Positions 7,287 to 14,880 of a stretch of DNA of 15,681 nucleotides are shown here, piece by piece. The position numbers and the translations under genes were made by a program. Source of the DNA: Candidatus Latescibacterota bacterium (GTDB lineage Bacteria > Latescibacterota > UBA2968 > UBA8231); contig JAGWBY010000067.1 in assembly GCA_021295675.1 (NCBI GenBank), positions 43,608 to 59,288 on the forward strand. The letters are read 5' to 3'. The notes beneath the pieces are model-generated. The model searched no databases and had not been told where the DNA came from. It saw only the letters and a list, made by a program, of their open reading frames with translations. The stretch's first letter is position 1; each line of letters opens with the position of its first letter.

Positions 7287-9118
7287 TGCTGATTTCTTCC
7301 GCAGGGGCGACCGGCCGGTCGCCCCTACATCGCCTGCTGGTTGGGTCGCCCCTACATGCCATCATCGCGGCGTGTGCAATTTTAGCTGGCTGCGGGCCGG
7401 CGGTAGTGCTGGACGATGTCCCTCGGGACCGCACCATGATCTTGATGAACGGCGGGCCGAACCAGTATTCCCTATTCGACAATCAGAATCCCTACATCCC
7501 CGGCTCCGATCAGGGATTCCATATGGGCACGCTGCCAGCGGTGTTTGAGCCGCTGATTATGTACAATGTGCTCACTGGGGAATACGAGAACTGGCTGGCT
7601 GAGAGTTGGGAGTACGACGACAGCTTTACTGTGCTCACCGTGAAGATCCGCGAGGGCATTGAATGGGCGGACGGCGTCCCGTTCACGGCGCGCGACGTGG
7701 CCTTCACTTTCGATATGCTGCGCGATCACGCCTCGTCCATGGTGCATCTGGCCGACCTGCCCGAGTTTTTCGACTCCATCGAGGTCGTTGACGATCACAC
7801 CGTGCGGCTGGTGCTGAAAAAGGCGGGGCCGGCTTTTTGGGCGACTACGCTGAGCAGCAACCACGGCATTTTCGTTTTACCCGAGCACATCTGGAAAGAC
7901 CAGGATCCTTTAGAGTTTACCTTTCACGACATTGAAGGTGGCTTGCCTTTGGGCACAGGTCCCTACCGCTTAGTCTATGCTTCGCCATACCAGAAGATCT
8001 ACGATTTGCGCCAAGACTGGTGGGGGGCTAAGAAGGGGTTTAAGCGGCTGCCGAGAATCCAGCGAATTATCTACGTGCCGCAGCAGGAGGAGAGCCAAGC
8101 CGCGCAACTGCTGCTGACCGATCAGCTCGACATGGCACCCATCATGCAGGTGCTCACCCTTGAAAGTGTATTAGAGCGCAATGGACGGGTTGTGACCTTC
8201 GCCGATCGGCAGCCGCCCTATGGTTACTTGGACTGGTGTCCGATTGACCTCAACATGAACTGCTCGGAGCCGCCGTTTGACGATCCGCAGATTCGCCGGG
8301 CGATCAGCATGGCCATCGATCGGGAAAAACTCGTCCAGCTAGCCGAGTCGGGGGCGGGCGTGGTCGCGCTGCATCCCTTCACGCCCTACGAATGGTTCGC
8401 GCCTTTTGACGAGGTTCTGCAGGAGATTCTCGCGCGGCACGGGTACGACACCAAGCCGCATCTGGAAGAAGTGGATCGGATAATGGAGGGGAAAGGCTAT
8501 CGCAAGGACGAGGAGGGCTTGTGGGTCAACCCGGAGGACGAGCGCGTCGAGATCGCCATGTACGTGCCGCAGTGGCTGCGGGCTTACGGTCCGCCGCTGA
8601 CGCAACAACTACGCGACGCTGGTTTTGATGCGAATTTTGACACCTCGCCCGGTTTGACCTCGCTCGTGCAGACGGGGGAGCAGACGGTTTCCTTGGGCTG
8701 CAAGGGGCCTAGCGGAGTGCGCGGCATGGATCCCTATCTGATGCTGTCCTATTACACCTCGCAGTACTTTCGGCCCACGGGGCAGCCGGCACCGCTGTGG
8801 TCAACCATTTCGCGCTGGCGCAACGAGGAGTTCGACCGCATTGTCGAGCGCATCGCGCCTCTACAGGTTGGCGATGAGGAACTGTTGGAGTTGTTCAGCG
8901 AGGCCATGGAAATTTGGGTGGAGGAGCTGCCCGACATTTTCCTAGCGCAGCTCATCATCCGCTATCCTTGCAACACTACCCGCTGGACTGGCTGGCCGAG
9001 TCAGCAAGATCCCTACGGCTTCCCGCACTCTTGGCAGTGGGAGCTGTTGAAGACCTTTATCCGGCTGGAGCCGGCGCAGGCCGTCGGTAGCGGGGTAATG
9101 GCTCGGAACGAGGGGTAA
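7286..9118 (+). CDS. ABC transporter substrate-binding lipoprotein, family 5 (SBP_bac_5)
   Basis: Membrane-anchored periplasmic or extracellular binding protein that delivers substrate to the Opp-type permeases upstream; 610 residues. The lipobox LAGC places the lipidated Cys at residue 36 after a short hydrophobic run (AIIAACAILAG). Family 5 features follow: PAVFEPLIMYN, LAESWEYDDSFTVLTVKIREGIEWADGVPFTARDVAFTFDML, GTGPYRL and DDPQIRRAISMAIDREKLVQLA. The C-terminal half is complete. The ATG at 7286 overlaps the methylase-remnant stop (TAATG) with GAGG at 7278-7281; I see no better in-frame start before the lipobox. Residues about 7-24 are encoded by the palindromic repeat, so the n-region of the signal peptide looks acquired. 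It is followed four bases later by the GH2-like gene, as in an operon. Confidence 0.93.
   Translation: MLISSAGATGRSPLHRLLVGSPLHAIIAACAILAGCGPAVVLDDVPRDRTMILMNGGPNQYSLFDNQNPYIPGSDQGFHMGTLPAVFEPLIMYNVLTGEYENWLAESWEYDDSFTVLTVKIREGIEWADGVPFTARDVAFTFDMLRDHASSMVHLADLPEFFDSIEVVDDHTVRLVLKKAGPAFWATTLSSNHGIFVLPEHIWKDQDPLEFTFHDIEGGLPLGTGPYRLVYASPYQKIYDLRQDWWGAKKGFKRLPRIQRIIYVPQQEESQAAQLLLTDQLDMAPIMQVLTLESVLERNGRVVTFADRQPPYGYLDWCPIDLNMNCSEPPFDDPQIRRAISMAIDREKLVQLAESGAGVVALHPFTPYEWFAPFDEVLQEILARHGYDTKPHLEEVDRIMEGKGYRKDEEGLWVNPEDERVEIAMYVPQWLRAYGPPLTQQLRDAGFDANFDTSPGLTSLVQTGEQTVSLGCKGPSGVRGMDPYLMLSYYTSQYFRPTGQPAPLWSTISRWRNEEFDRIVERIAPLQVGDEELLELFSEAMEIWVEELPDIFLAQLIIRYPCNTTRWTGWPSQQDPYGFPHSWQWELLKTFIRLEPAQAVGSGVMARNEG
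7303..7357. repeat. GC-rich palindromic repeat, right copy, plus tandem half copy
   Basis: A perfect 24-base palindrome at 7303-7326, made of AGGGGCGACCGG and its reverse complement, followed by AC. Its right half with flank, GGTCGCCCCTACAT (7317-7330), is repeated exactly at 7344-7357, 27 bases downstream. The element is the same family as 4493-4519. It lies inside the 5' end of the solute-binding protein ORF and encodes part of its signal peptide. Confidence 0.85.
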
Positions 9119-9121
9119 GCT

Positions 9122-11180
9122 ATGGACTCGAGTACTCATACTAAGGTCCTCCGAGACGCGATCGAGGGCGGCGATGTCCGCCTGTTGCTAAACGGCGAGT
9201 GGGAGTTTGCCGAGGGTCCCGATGGCGATCCGCCGACCGACGGCTGGGAGCGCGTGCGCGTGCCGCATCGCTCGCGCGAGTTTGAAGACGAGCCGCCCGA
9301 GTCTGGTTGGTACCGCACAGAGCTGCGCCTGCCGGAAGGCTGGGATGCGGCCGGGCGCATCGTGCTCGACTTGGGAAGGGTCCGACACTTTGGGCGCGCT
9401 TATCTCGATGGCGAGGTGATCGGCGAGCACTACGGTATGCGCTTGCCTTGGCGCATTGAGCTGACTGCTAGCATCCGTCCGGGGCGCGATCATCGGCTCG
9501 ACGTGTTTACTCACAACTGTAGCGGCCGCTATGCGCATCCCGACGTCTCGCAGTTGAGCGAAGAGGCGGAAAAAGCCCTCGATACTCGCTTCTGGTACAC
9601 GAGCGCCGCTACCGTGGGTATGGAGTCGGATGTGTGGCTGAGCTGGGAGTCGCGGGTCCGGGTCGAAGATGTGCAGATCGTCACGTCGGTGCGGGAGCGC
9701 GAAATCCGCGTCGGGTTGATCGGAAGCGTTCCACGGCGACATTCGCCTGCAGGTGCGCCGCGCAGGTGAGACCGAGTTGGAACTCGCAGGCTGCGAGCTC
9801 GATTTGGCACCGGGGGAGAGCCGTCGTATAGAGACCGCAGCGCCTTGGCACGATGCCGTGCTGTGGGGACGTCCGCCGTACGGCGAATCGGTTCTGTACT
9901 TCCTCGAAAGTTCGCTGCACTCGGCAGGTCGCGCTGTGCATACTGCTGTGACTCGCTTCGGCTTCCGCGAGATCTGGGCCGAAGGGGATCGCTTGTTGCT
10001 CAACGGCATCCAGCTAATGCCTTGGGGCGACCACACGGTGCCGTACGTGTACGAGCGCCAGTGGCTGACGCGGAAGCCAATGTCAGCATTGTCGAGCACC
10101 ACCGCTACGACCCGCCGCCGGTGTTTTACGACGTGGCCGATGAGTTGGGCGTGTTCGTGGTGGGGGCCAACTTCTGCGTTGGTACGGGACAGGTGTACAC
10201 GCCGGAGATGGATGCCGGGGAAAAGGCGCTGGTAAGGGAGTACCAGCTAGCGGTGGCCGACTACTGGATCCGCTCGGTCCGCAATCATCCGTCGATACTG
10301 TTTTGGGACATTACCGACGCCCGCGATCCCGAATACTGCGTGCCTCTGCTGCGCAAGGTGAAGGAACTCGACGACAGCCGCATCGCCGAAGTCACATTTG
10401 ATCCGTCTGTGGCGACAGACGAGTTGATTGAGCTGATTGATTGCTACCGGCTGTTCAGCGGCTTGGAGAATATTGAGGCGAGCATTGACGAGATCCGCAG
10501 CGGCCTTCTGGTAAAACCGATCCGGGTCGGTGAGGCGGGCATCTTCGACGGGGGCTCTTGGGGAGAGCAGGAGGAGCCGCCGCTGGGGGAAGTCAATGCC
10601 GGAGCGCAATATACACGGGTTACAGACGTTTTTCCTCGCCGACATGGACTACCGAGGCTTCACCGACCACGTGCCGGGGATGTTGGCTGGACCGCTCGAC
10701 GTGAAGGTCACGTGGCCGTCGCAGTCGGGAGCGGACGCCCGCATTGATCCTTTCGGTGTGGGGACACCAGCGGCGTGGGGCAAGCACCGGCTGTGTCTCA
10801 ACTGGTGCGATCCGCAGCAGCCGGTCTCGCGTCCGACGGCGACGACGGCTTGGTCGCAGGAGTTGTTCCGGCGGCTCGCCGGACGGGATGTGGGGCCGCT
10901 GGCGCACGAGCGATTGCCGGAGGTGCTGGTGCGAGTGATGCGCGATGGGCAACCGGTCGCCCGCGCCTGTGTTTTGGTGACTCCGCTGGCTGGGCAAGCG
11001 GTCCTGCCCTATGCCGTGCGGGCCGATCTGGCGGGTACGGCGTGGTTTGTGTTGCCCGAAGCGGGTGCGTATCGCTTTAGCTGTCAGGGTGCAAATGTGG
11101 ATGTCGAAAGTCAGCCGCAGCCGATCCGCGCGCCGGGTGGGTACGACCACGTTCAGTCGGTGACGCTGCATTTGACCTAA
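9122..11180 (+). pseudogene. Glycoside hydrolase family 2-like protein, three frame breaks
   Basis: A GH2 (beta-galactosidase/glucuronidase-like) gene spread over frames 2, 3, 2 and 3, about 686 codons in all. It starts at ATG 9122 with GAGGGG at 9110-9115. Frame 2 (9122 to about 9720) holds the sugar-binding sandwich domain (LLNGEWEFAEGPDGDPP, VRVPH, SGWYRTELRLPEGW, LDLGRVRHFGRAYLDGEVIG). Frame 3 (about 9727-10065) holds the Ig-like domain and RFGFREIWAEGDRLLLNG. Frame 2 (about 10076-10595) holds the barrel (NVSIVEHHRYDPPPVFYDVADELGVFVV, NHPSILFWDITDARDP, VGEAGIF). Frame 3 (about 10603-11180) encodes the C-terminus, including a carboxypeptidase-regulatory-like beta domain. Around 10070 some ten residues seem missing. 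The usual Asn-Glu acid/base pair after HPSIxxW is replaced by ThrAsp, so hydrolase activity is doubtful even if the frame were whole. No signal peptide is evident. Confidence 0.82.
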
Positions 11181-11207
11181 CTGATGTTACGCACAGGCTC
11201 TAGGTAT

Positions 11208-11277
11208 GAGATGCTTCGCTTCGCTCAGCATGACAGGTGCTGATGTCTTGCTACCCATGTCATGCTGAGCGGAGCAA
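11208..11277. repeat. Dispersed inverted repeat (TGTCATGCTGAGCG family), copy 1
   Basis: In the 165-base gap before the sulfatase. The left arm GAGATGCTTCGCTTCGCTCA continues with GCATGACA (11208-11235). The right arm TGTCATGCTGAGCGGAGCAA is at 11258-11277. The arms pair as a long imperfect hairpin around a 22-base centre. The same sequence recurs at 12852-12933. It may act as a transcript-end hairpin, but there is no T-run, so I do not call it a terminator. Confidence 0.85.
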
Positions 11278-11345
11278 ACAATGCTAGCACACTGGCAAGA
11301 CAATGCATAACACCAGTGACCTAAGTCTCTTAATCGGAGAATGAT

Positions 11346-12791
11346 ATGCCAGACACTCGTCCCAATATCCTGCTCATTATGACCGACCAGCAGCGCGGCG
11401 ACTGCATGGGGCTCGATCCCCACAGTCCCGCGTGTCTGCAAACGCCCAACTTAGACTGGCTGGCGCGCACGGGCACGCACTTTCACCACGGCTACTCCGA
11501 ATGTCCCAGTTGCATTCCCGCGCGCCGCAGCTTGATGACTGGCACGGCACCTGCGGCCAATGGGGCCGTTGGCTTCAAGAGCGCTCCGTGGCAGCCGCCG
11601 CACACCTTAGCCGGCGAGCTGTCCAAGGCAGGTTATCAGACGGAGATGATCGGCAAACTCCACTTAATCCCTCATCGCAAGCGCTACGGCTTTGACCACA
11701 TGCAGTTAGCCGATGGCACCCGGGGTGCTAACAACGATTATGTCGAATGGCTGCGGCAATACCACGGTCGCAATGAGGTAGATCCCGGCATGGCCCACGG
11801 CATTTCCGCCAACGGCTGGGTCGGTCGCCCGCACCATTTGCCCGAAGAACAGATGCATACCTTCTGGTGCGTTGATCGGGCGATGGACTTTTTGCGCAAA
11901 CGCGATCCTGCGGCTCCGTTTTTTCTCAATCTGTCCTTTATCGATCCCCATCCTCCGCTCACGCCACCCGCTCCTTATTACGACCGCTATATTGATCGCA
12001 GTCTGCCCGATCCATTCGTCGGCGATTGGGCACCCGCATTCGATGGCCCCGAAAAAGGTCTCAATCCCAATGGGTGGGAAATTCGTGTCAATGAACACGA
12101 CATGCGCTGTTGTCGCGCCGCTTATTACGGCATGATCAATTTTATAGATGACCAGATCGGCCGCCTCATCCAGTTTACTGGGGGTCTCAACAACTGCTTA
12201 GTCATCTTCACCTCCGACCACGGCGAAATGCTGGGCGATCACAATCTCTTTCGCAAAACCTGGCCCTATGAAGCGTCGGCGCGAGTTCCGTTTTTCATGC
12301 GCGCGCCAAAAAATTGGGACTATCCCGAAGAAGTCATTGGCCAAAGTCCCGTCGGCATCCAGGACATCATGCCCACCATTCTCGCTGCGGCCGGCATCGA
12401 CGTTCCCGATACCTGCACGGGCAAAAGCCTCCTGCCCGTCATGCAGGGCGATGCCGACGGCGTCAGGGAATTTCTGCACGGAGAACACGCTGGCTGTTAT
12501 GCCGGCGACCACGGCAATCACTTTCTCACCGATGGGCACTACAAGTACATCTGGTATTCGCAAACGGGCCAAGAACATCTTTTCGACTTGGACGAAGACC
12601 CCCAGGAAATGCGCGATTTGTCTCGCGAGCACGACGCTGAAAATAGGATACAACCCTGGAGAGATCGCCTCAGCGAATTTCTCAAAGACCGACCGGAAGG
12701 TTTTGTGGATGGCACGCGCTTAATCCCCGGCCAACCCCACGACGCACTGCTGCCAGACTACGATCCAGAAGCGACGTATTCCTATCTATGA
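11346..12791 (+). CDS. Sulfatase, arylsulfatase/type I (formylglycine) family
   Basis: Hydrolyses a sulfate ester; 481 residues, normal for the family. The maturation motif C-x-P-x-R is CIPAR with Cys56 (to become formylglycine) and Arg60, in context SECPSCIPARRSLMTG. Metal ligands visible are Asp14 in LLIMTDQQRGD and Asp291-His292 in TSDHGEMLGDH. His202 in DPHPP and the FRKTWPYEASARVP segment complete the active-site pattern. A GGAGA site at 11336-11340 supports the ATG at 11346. There is no signal peptide, so the enzyme is predicted cytoplasmic and would act on imported substrate. Activity needs a formylglycine-generating or anSME enzyme, not encoded here. Codon choice looks more C-ending than in the upstream ABC operon (judged by eye), and inverted repeats bracket the gene on both sides, which may indicate a separate origin. 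The natural substrate is unknown. Confidence 0.94.
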   Translation: MPDTRPNILLIMTDQQRGDCMGLDPHSPACLQTPNLDWLARTGTHFHHGYSECPSCIPARRSLMTGTAPAANGAVGFKSAPWQPPHTLAGELSKAGYQTEMIGKLHLIPHRKRYGFDHMQLADGTRGANNDYVEWLRQYHGRNEVDPGMAHGISANGWVGRPHHLPEEQMHTFWCVDRAMDFLRKRDPAAPFFLNLSFIDPHPPLTPPAPYYDRYIDRSLPDPFVGDWAPAFDGPEKGLNPNGWEIRVNEHDMRCCRAAYYGMINFIDDQIGRLIQFTGGLNNCLVIFTSDHGEMLGDHNLFRKTWPYEASARVPFFMRAPKNWDYPEEVIGQSPVGIQDIMPTILAAAGIDVPDTCTGKSLLPVMQGDADGVREFLHGEHAGCYAGDHGNHFLTDGHYKYIWYSQTGQEHLFDLDEDPQEMRDLSREHDAENRIQPWRDRLSEFLKDRPEGFVDGTRLIPGQPHDALLPDYDPEATYSYL

Positions 12792-12851
12792 GCTAAGTAA
12801 GCGACCTAAGTACACGACAGTAATCCAATGGATTTTCGGCATGGGAGCTCC

Positions 12852-12933
12852 GAGATGCTTCGACTCCGCTTTGCTCCGCTCAGCATGACAGGTGTTGACG
12901 CCCATGTTGTCATGCTGAGCGAAGCGAAGCATC
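12852..12933. repeat. Dispersed inverted repeat (TGTCATGCTGAGCG family), copy 2
   Basis: In the 196-base gap after the sulfatase. The left arm (12852-12890) begins GAGATGCTTCG and ends GCTCAGCATGACA; it carries an extra stretch of about 15 bases relative to copy 1. The right arm (12908-12933) is TGTCATGCTGAGCGAAGCGA plus AGCATC. The spacer GGTGTTGACG echoes GGTGCTGATG in copy 1, so the two are homologous elements and not independent hairpins. Confidence 0.85.
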
Positions 12934-12987
12934 CCATACCGATTTACTGTCAAAATCCCACCCCTTATCAAACCGCCGGAGGAGATC

Positions 12988-14091
12988 ATGACTACGTATC
13001 GCGCCGCTGTTATCGGCTTGGGCCGCATGGGCAGCACGTTTGACGATGAAATGAGCGAGGGAGGCTCCATTTTTCTGCCCTATTGCCACGCCCCCTCGTA
13101 CTGCGCTTCGCCCCATACAGAACTGGTGGCTGGTGCCGATCTGCACGACGAACAACGCGCTATTTTCGGCGACCGCTGGGGCTTGGAGCAAGACCATCTC
13201 TACGGCGACTACCGCCAAATGTTGGAGCGGGAAAACCTCGATGTGGTCAGTGTCTGCACCACCGCCCGCATTCGCTCGCAGATCGTCGAGGACTGCGCCC
13301 GCGCTGGCGTCAAGGCCGTATGGGCCGAAAAGCCCATTGCGCTGACTTTGGCGGAAGCCGATGCCATGGTCGAAGCCTGCCGCCAACACGGTACGGCCTT
13401 GGCCATCAACTGCGCCCGCCGCTGGAATCCGTTCTTCAGTCAGGCCCGCAGTCTCATCGACAAAGGCGCACTGGGGCAAATCCTCCAAGTCACCGGCTAT
13501 GCCCAGTGCGGCTTGTCGCACAACGGTAGCCACCTCATCGACATTGTGCGCTACATGGCAGGGGGGCAGGTCGAGTGGGTTTTTGGCGAAATGGAATCGG
13601 ACGCCGTAGCCGAGGGCGAAACCGACCCGCAGGGCAACGGCTACCTAGTTTTTGACAATGGGGTTCGCGCCTTTATCCGCGCTACGCCCACCGGGGTCGC
13701 GGCTTGGGAAATCGACGTCATTGGCACGGAGGGTCGCATCCGATCCATAGCCAATTGCACGCAAATGGAGTACATCCGCACGGCTTCGGGTGGCAATAGG
13801 GGACGCGGCGTGCCCGCGTACGTGCCCTTTCCCTATCCGACGCACATCCAAGGCATGGGCCTGACCATTGTAGAGGATCTGATTCAGGCTATTGAGACGG
13901 GAGCGGATCCGCGCTGCTCGGGCGACGATGGCCGGGCCGCCCTCGAAGTGGCCATTGCCCTGCGCCAATCGCACCGCGACGGTTTGGTCCGTGTAGGTCT
14001 GCCGCTAGCGGATCGCTCGTTGGGCATTCTGTCCTCGGAGATTGCCGAGGACGATACCCCGGCGCGGGTGCGGCGATTGCAGGCTTCTTGA
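12988..14091 (+). CDS. Gfo/Idh/MocA family NAD(P)-dependent oxidoreductase
   Basis: Soluble oxidoreductase of 367 residues, acting on a sugar, inositol or related polyol. The N-terminal Rossmann fold shows GLGRMG (residues 10-15); the family motif EKP is at 114-116 with Lys115 as the usual catalytic lysine; and GSHLID places His182 and Asp185 in the catalytic segment. The C-terminal alpha/beta domain (FDNGVRAFIRATPTGVAAWEIDVIGTEGRI) is complete. A strong GGAGGAG site lies at 12978-12984. It follows the sulfatase but is separated from it by an inverted repeat, so may be transcribed separately. Together with the enolase-superfamily enzyme and sulfatase it fits catabolism of a modified sugar; the exact substrate cannot be read from sequence. 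Confidence 0.94.
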   Translation: MTTYRAAVIGLGRMGSTFDDEMSEGGSIFLPYCHAPSYCASPHTELVAGADLHDEQRAIFGDRWGLEQDHLYGDYRQMLERENLDVVSVCTTARIRSQIVEDCARAGVKAVWAEKPIALTLAEADAMVEACRQHGTALAINCARRWNPFFSQARSLIDKGALGQILQVTGYAQCGLSHNGSHLIDIVRYMAGGQVEWVFGEMESDAVAEGETDPQGNGYLVFDNGVRAFIRATPTGVAAWEIDVIGTEGRIRSIANCTQMEYIRTASGGNRGRGVPAYVPFPYPTHIQGMGLTIVEDLIQAIETGADPRCSGDDGRAALEVAIALRQSHRDGLVRVGLPLADRSLGILSSEIAEDDTPARVRRLQAS

Positions 14092-14104
14092 GTGTGCGGG
14101 TAAA

Positions 14105-14161
14105 GTGCATATATATGCACAAAAATATTGACTTAATCCTCAAAAAAGTGCATATATGTAC
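14105..14161 (+). promoter_or_regulatory. hicAB promoter with two palindromic operators
   Basis: A perfect 16-base palindrome, GTGCATATATATGCAC, is at 14105-14120. A related 14-base element, GTGCATATATGTAC, is at 14148-14161. Between them is a -35-like TTGACT (14128-14133), and 17 bases later a -10-like CATATA (14151) lying inside the second element. HicB antitoxins commonly repress their own operon through a C-terminal DNA-binding domain, so these are the likely HicB operators; binding is inferred. This layout also argues that hicA starts at 14180 and not at the upstream in-frame ATG, which would fall in the -10. Confidence 0.72.
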
Positions 14162-14179
14162 GCATATTGGGCCACGAAG

Positions 14180-14371
14180 ATGGAAACTAGGACCAATCTG
14201 ATTAAAAGAAAATTGGAGAGAGAAGGTTGGTACATGGTGCGGCACGGTGGCAGCCATGACATTTACCGGCACCCTCTTATCAAGGGCATCATCACTCTGC
14301 CGAGACACAACAAGTTGTCGCCGGGTGCCGCCCGTTCTATTGCAAAGAAGGCCGGATGGCTGGATGAATAA
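14180..14371 (+). CDS. hicA: HicA toxin, mRNA interferase
   Basis: Small dsRBD-like RNA-cleaving toxin of 63 residues, the usual HicA size. The fold signature is plain: LIKRKLEREGWYMVRHGGSH, then DIYRHP, ITLPRHNKLSPGAARSIAKKAGW. The catalytic histidine is expected to be His26 in GGSHDIY. The ATG at 14180 is selected over an in-frame ATG at 14156 because the latter overlaps the predicted -10 and operator. The Shine-Dalgarno is weak (GAAG immediately upstream). The stop is directly followed by the hicB start, so both proteins come from one message. Confidence 0.92.
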   Translation: METRTNLIKRKLEREGWYMVRHGGSHDIYRHPLIKGIITLPRHNKLSPGAARSIAKKAGWLDE

Positions 14372-14782
14372 GTGGCCAAGGAAACAAGAGAGACCATGAT
14401 CCGATATCCTGCACTGATTGACGGCGAAAAAGGTGCCTACGGCGTGACCTTCCCGGACCTTCCCGGCATCGTGGCTATGGGCAAGACGATGGATGAGGCA
14501 CTGATGAATGCCGAAGAAGCACTTCGCGATGGTGCGCTTGAGGCGGAGCATGATGGTGCGCTCCTTGCTGCACCGAGTGCCCTCGAAGACATCGAAACCC
14601 CCGCTGGACAAGCGCTAGTGTCCATTCCCCTGATCCGTCTGTCGGGTCGCAGCGTGCGCGCCCATTTGAACCTCGACGAAGAGGTAGCCGCCTTCATCGA
14701 TTCCGAGGCGCGAAGGCGCAAAATGACCCGCACGGCCTATATCTCTTGGATGGCGCGAAGGATCGCGCAAATGGGTGGCTAA
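14372..14782 (+). CDS. hicB: HicB antitoxin
   Basis: Antitoxin that binds and neutralises HicA and likely represses the operon; 136 residues. Residues about 9-50 are the partial RNase H-like fold (MIRYPALIDGEKGAYGVTFP, DLPGIVAMG, MDEALMNAEEAL). Residues about 98-134 are a ribbon-helix-helix-type DNA-binding tail (VRAHLNLDEEVAAFIDSEAR, then TRTAYISWMARRI), matching the palindromic operators upstream of hicA. The GTG at 14372 abuts the hicA stop; an in-frame ATG at 14396 gives the more typical HicB N-terminus and may be the true start. The pair sits between the oxidoreductase and a convergent hydrolase gene. Confidence 0.92.
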   Translation: MAKETRETMIRYPALIDGEKGAYGVTFPDLPGIVAMGKTMDEALMNAEEALRDGALEAEHDGALLAAPSALEDIETPAGQALVSIPLIRLSGRSVRAHLNLDEEVAAFIDSEARRRKMTRTAYISWMARRIAQMGG

Positions 14783-14880
14783 AGGCGGGGCTGGTCGCCC
14801 AAGGGTTGCAAGATACTCGTCCTCAAATTAAGGAAACAGCGGGCCAGCGGTGCGACCTGTAGCACAAGGTGCGATGCGGC

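Noticed and set aside
9188..10102. Long minus-strand ORF of 304 residues opposite the GH2-like gene
   Set aside because: It is a shadow of GC-rich coding DNA; the + strand carries recognisable GH2 sequence and this ORF shows no family motif.
11290..11318. Inverted repeat CACTGG/CCAGTG upstream of the sulfatase, considered as an operator
   Set aside because: Arms are six bases with a 17-base spacer and no nearby regulator gene; could be chance.
14783..14880. Bidirectional terminator between hicB and the convergent hydrolase
   Set aside because: No stable GC hairpin with a T-run on either strand is visible.
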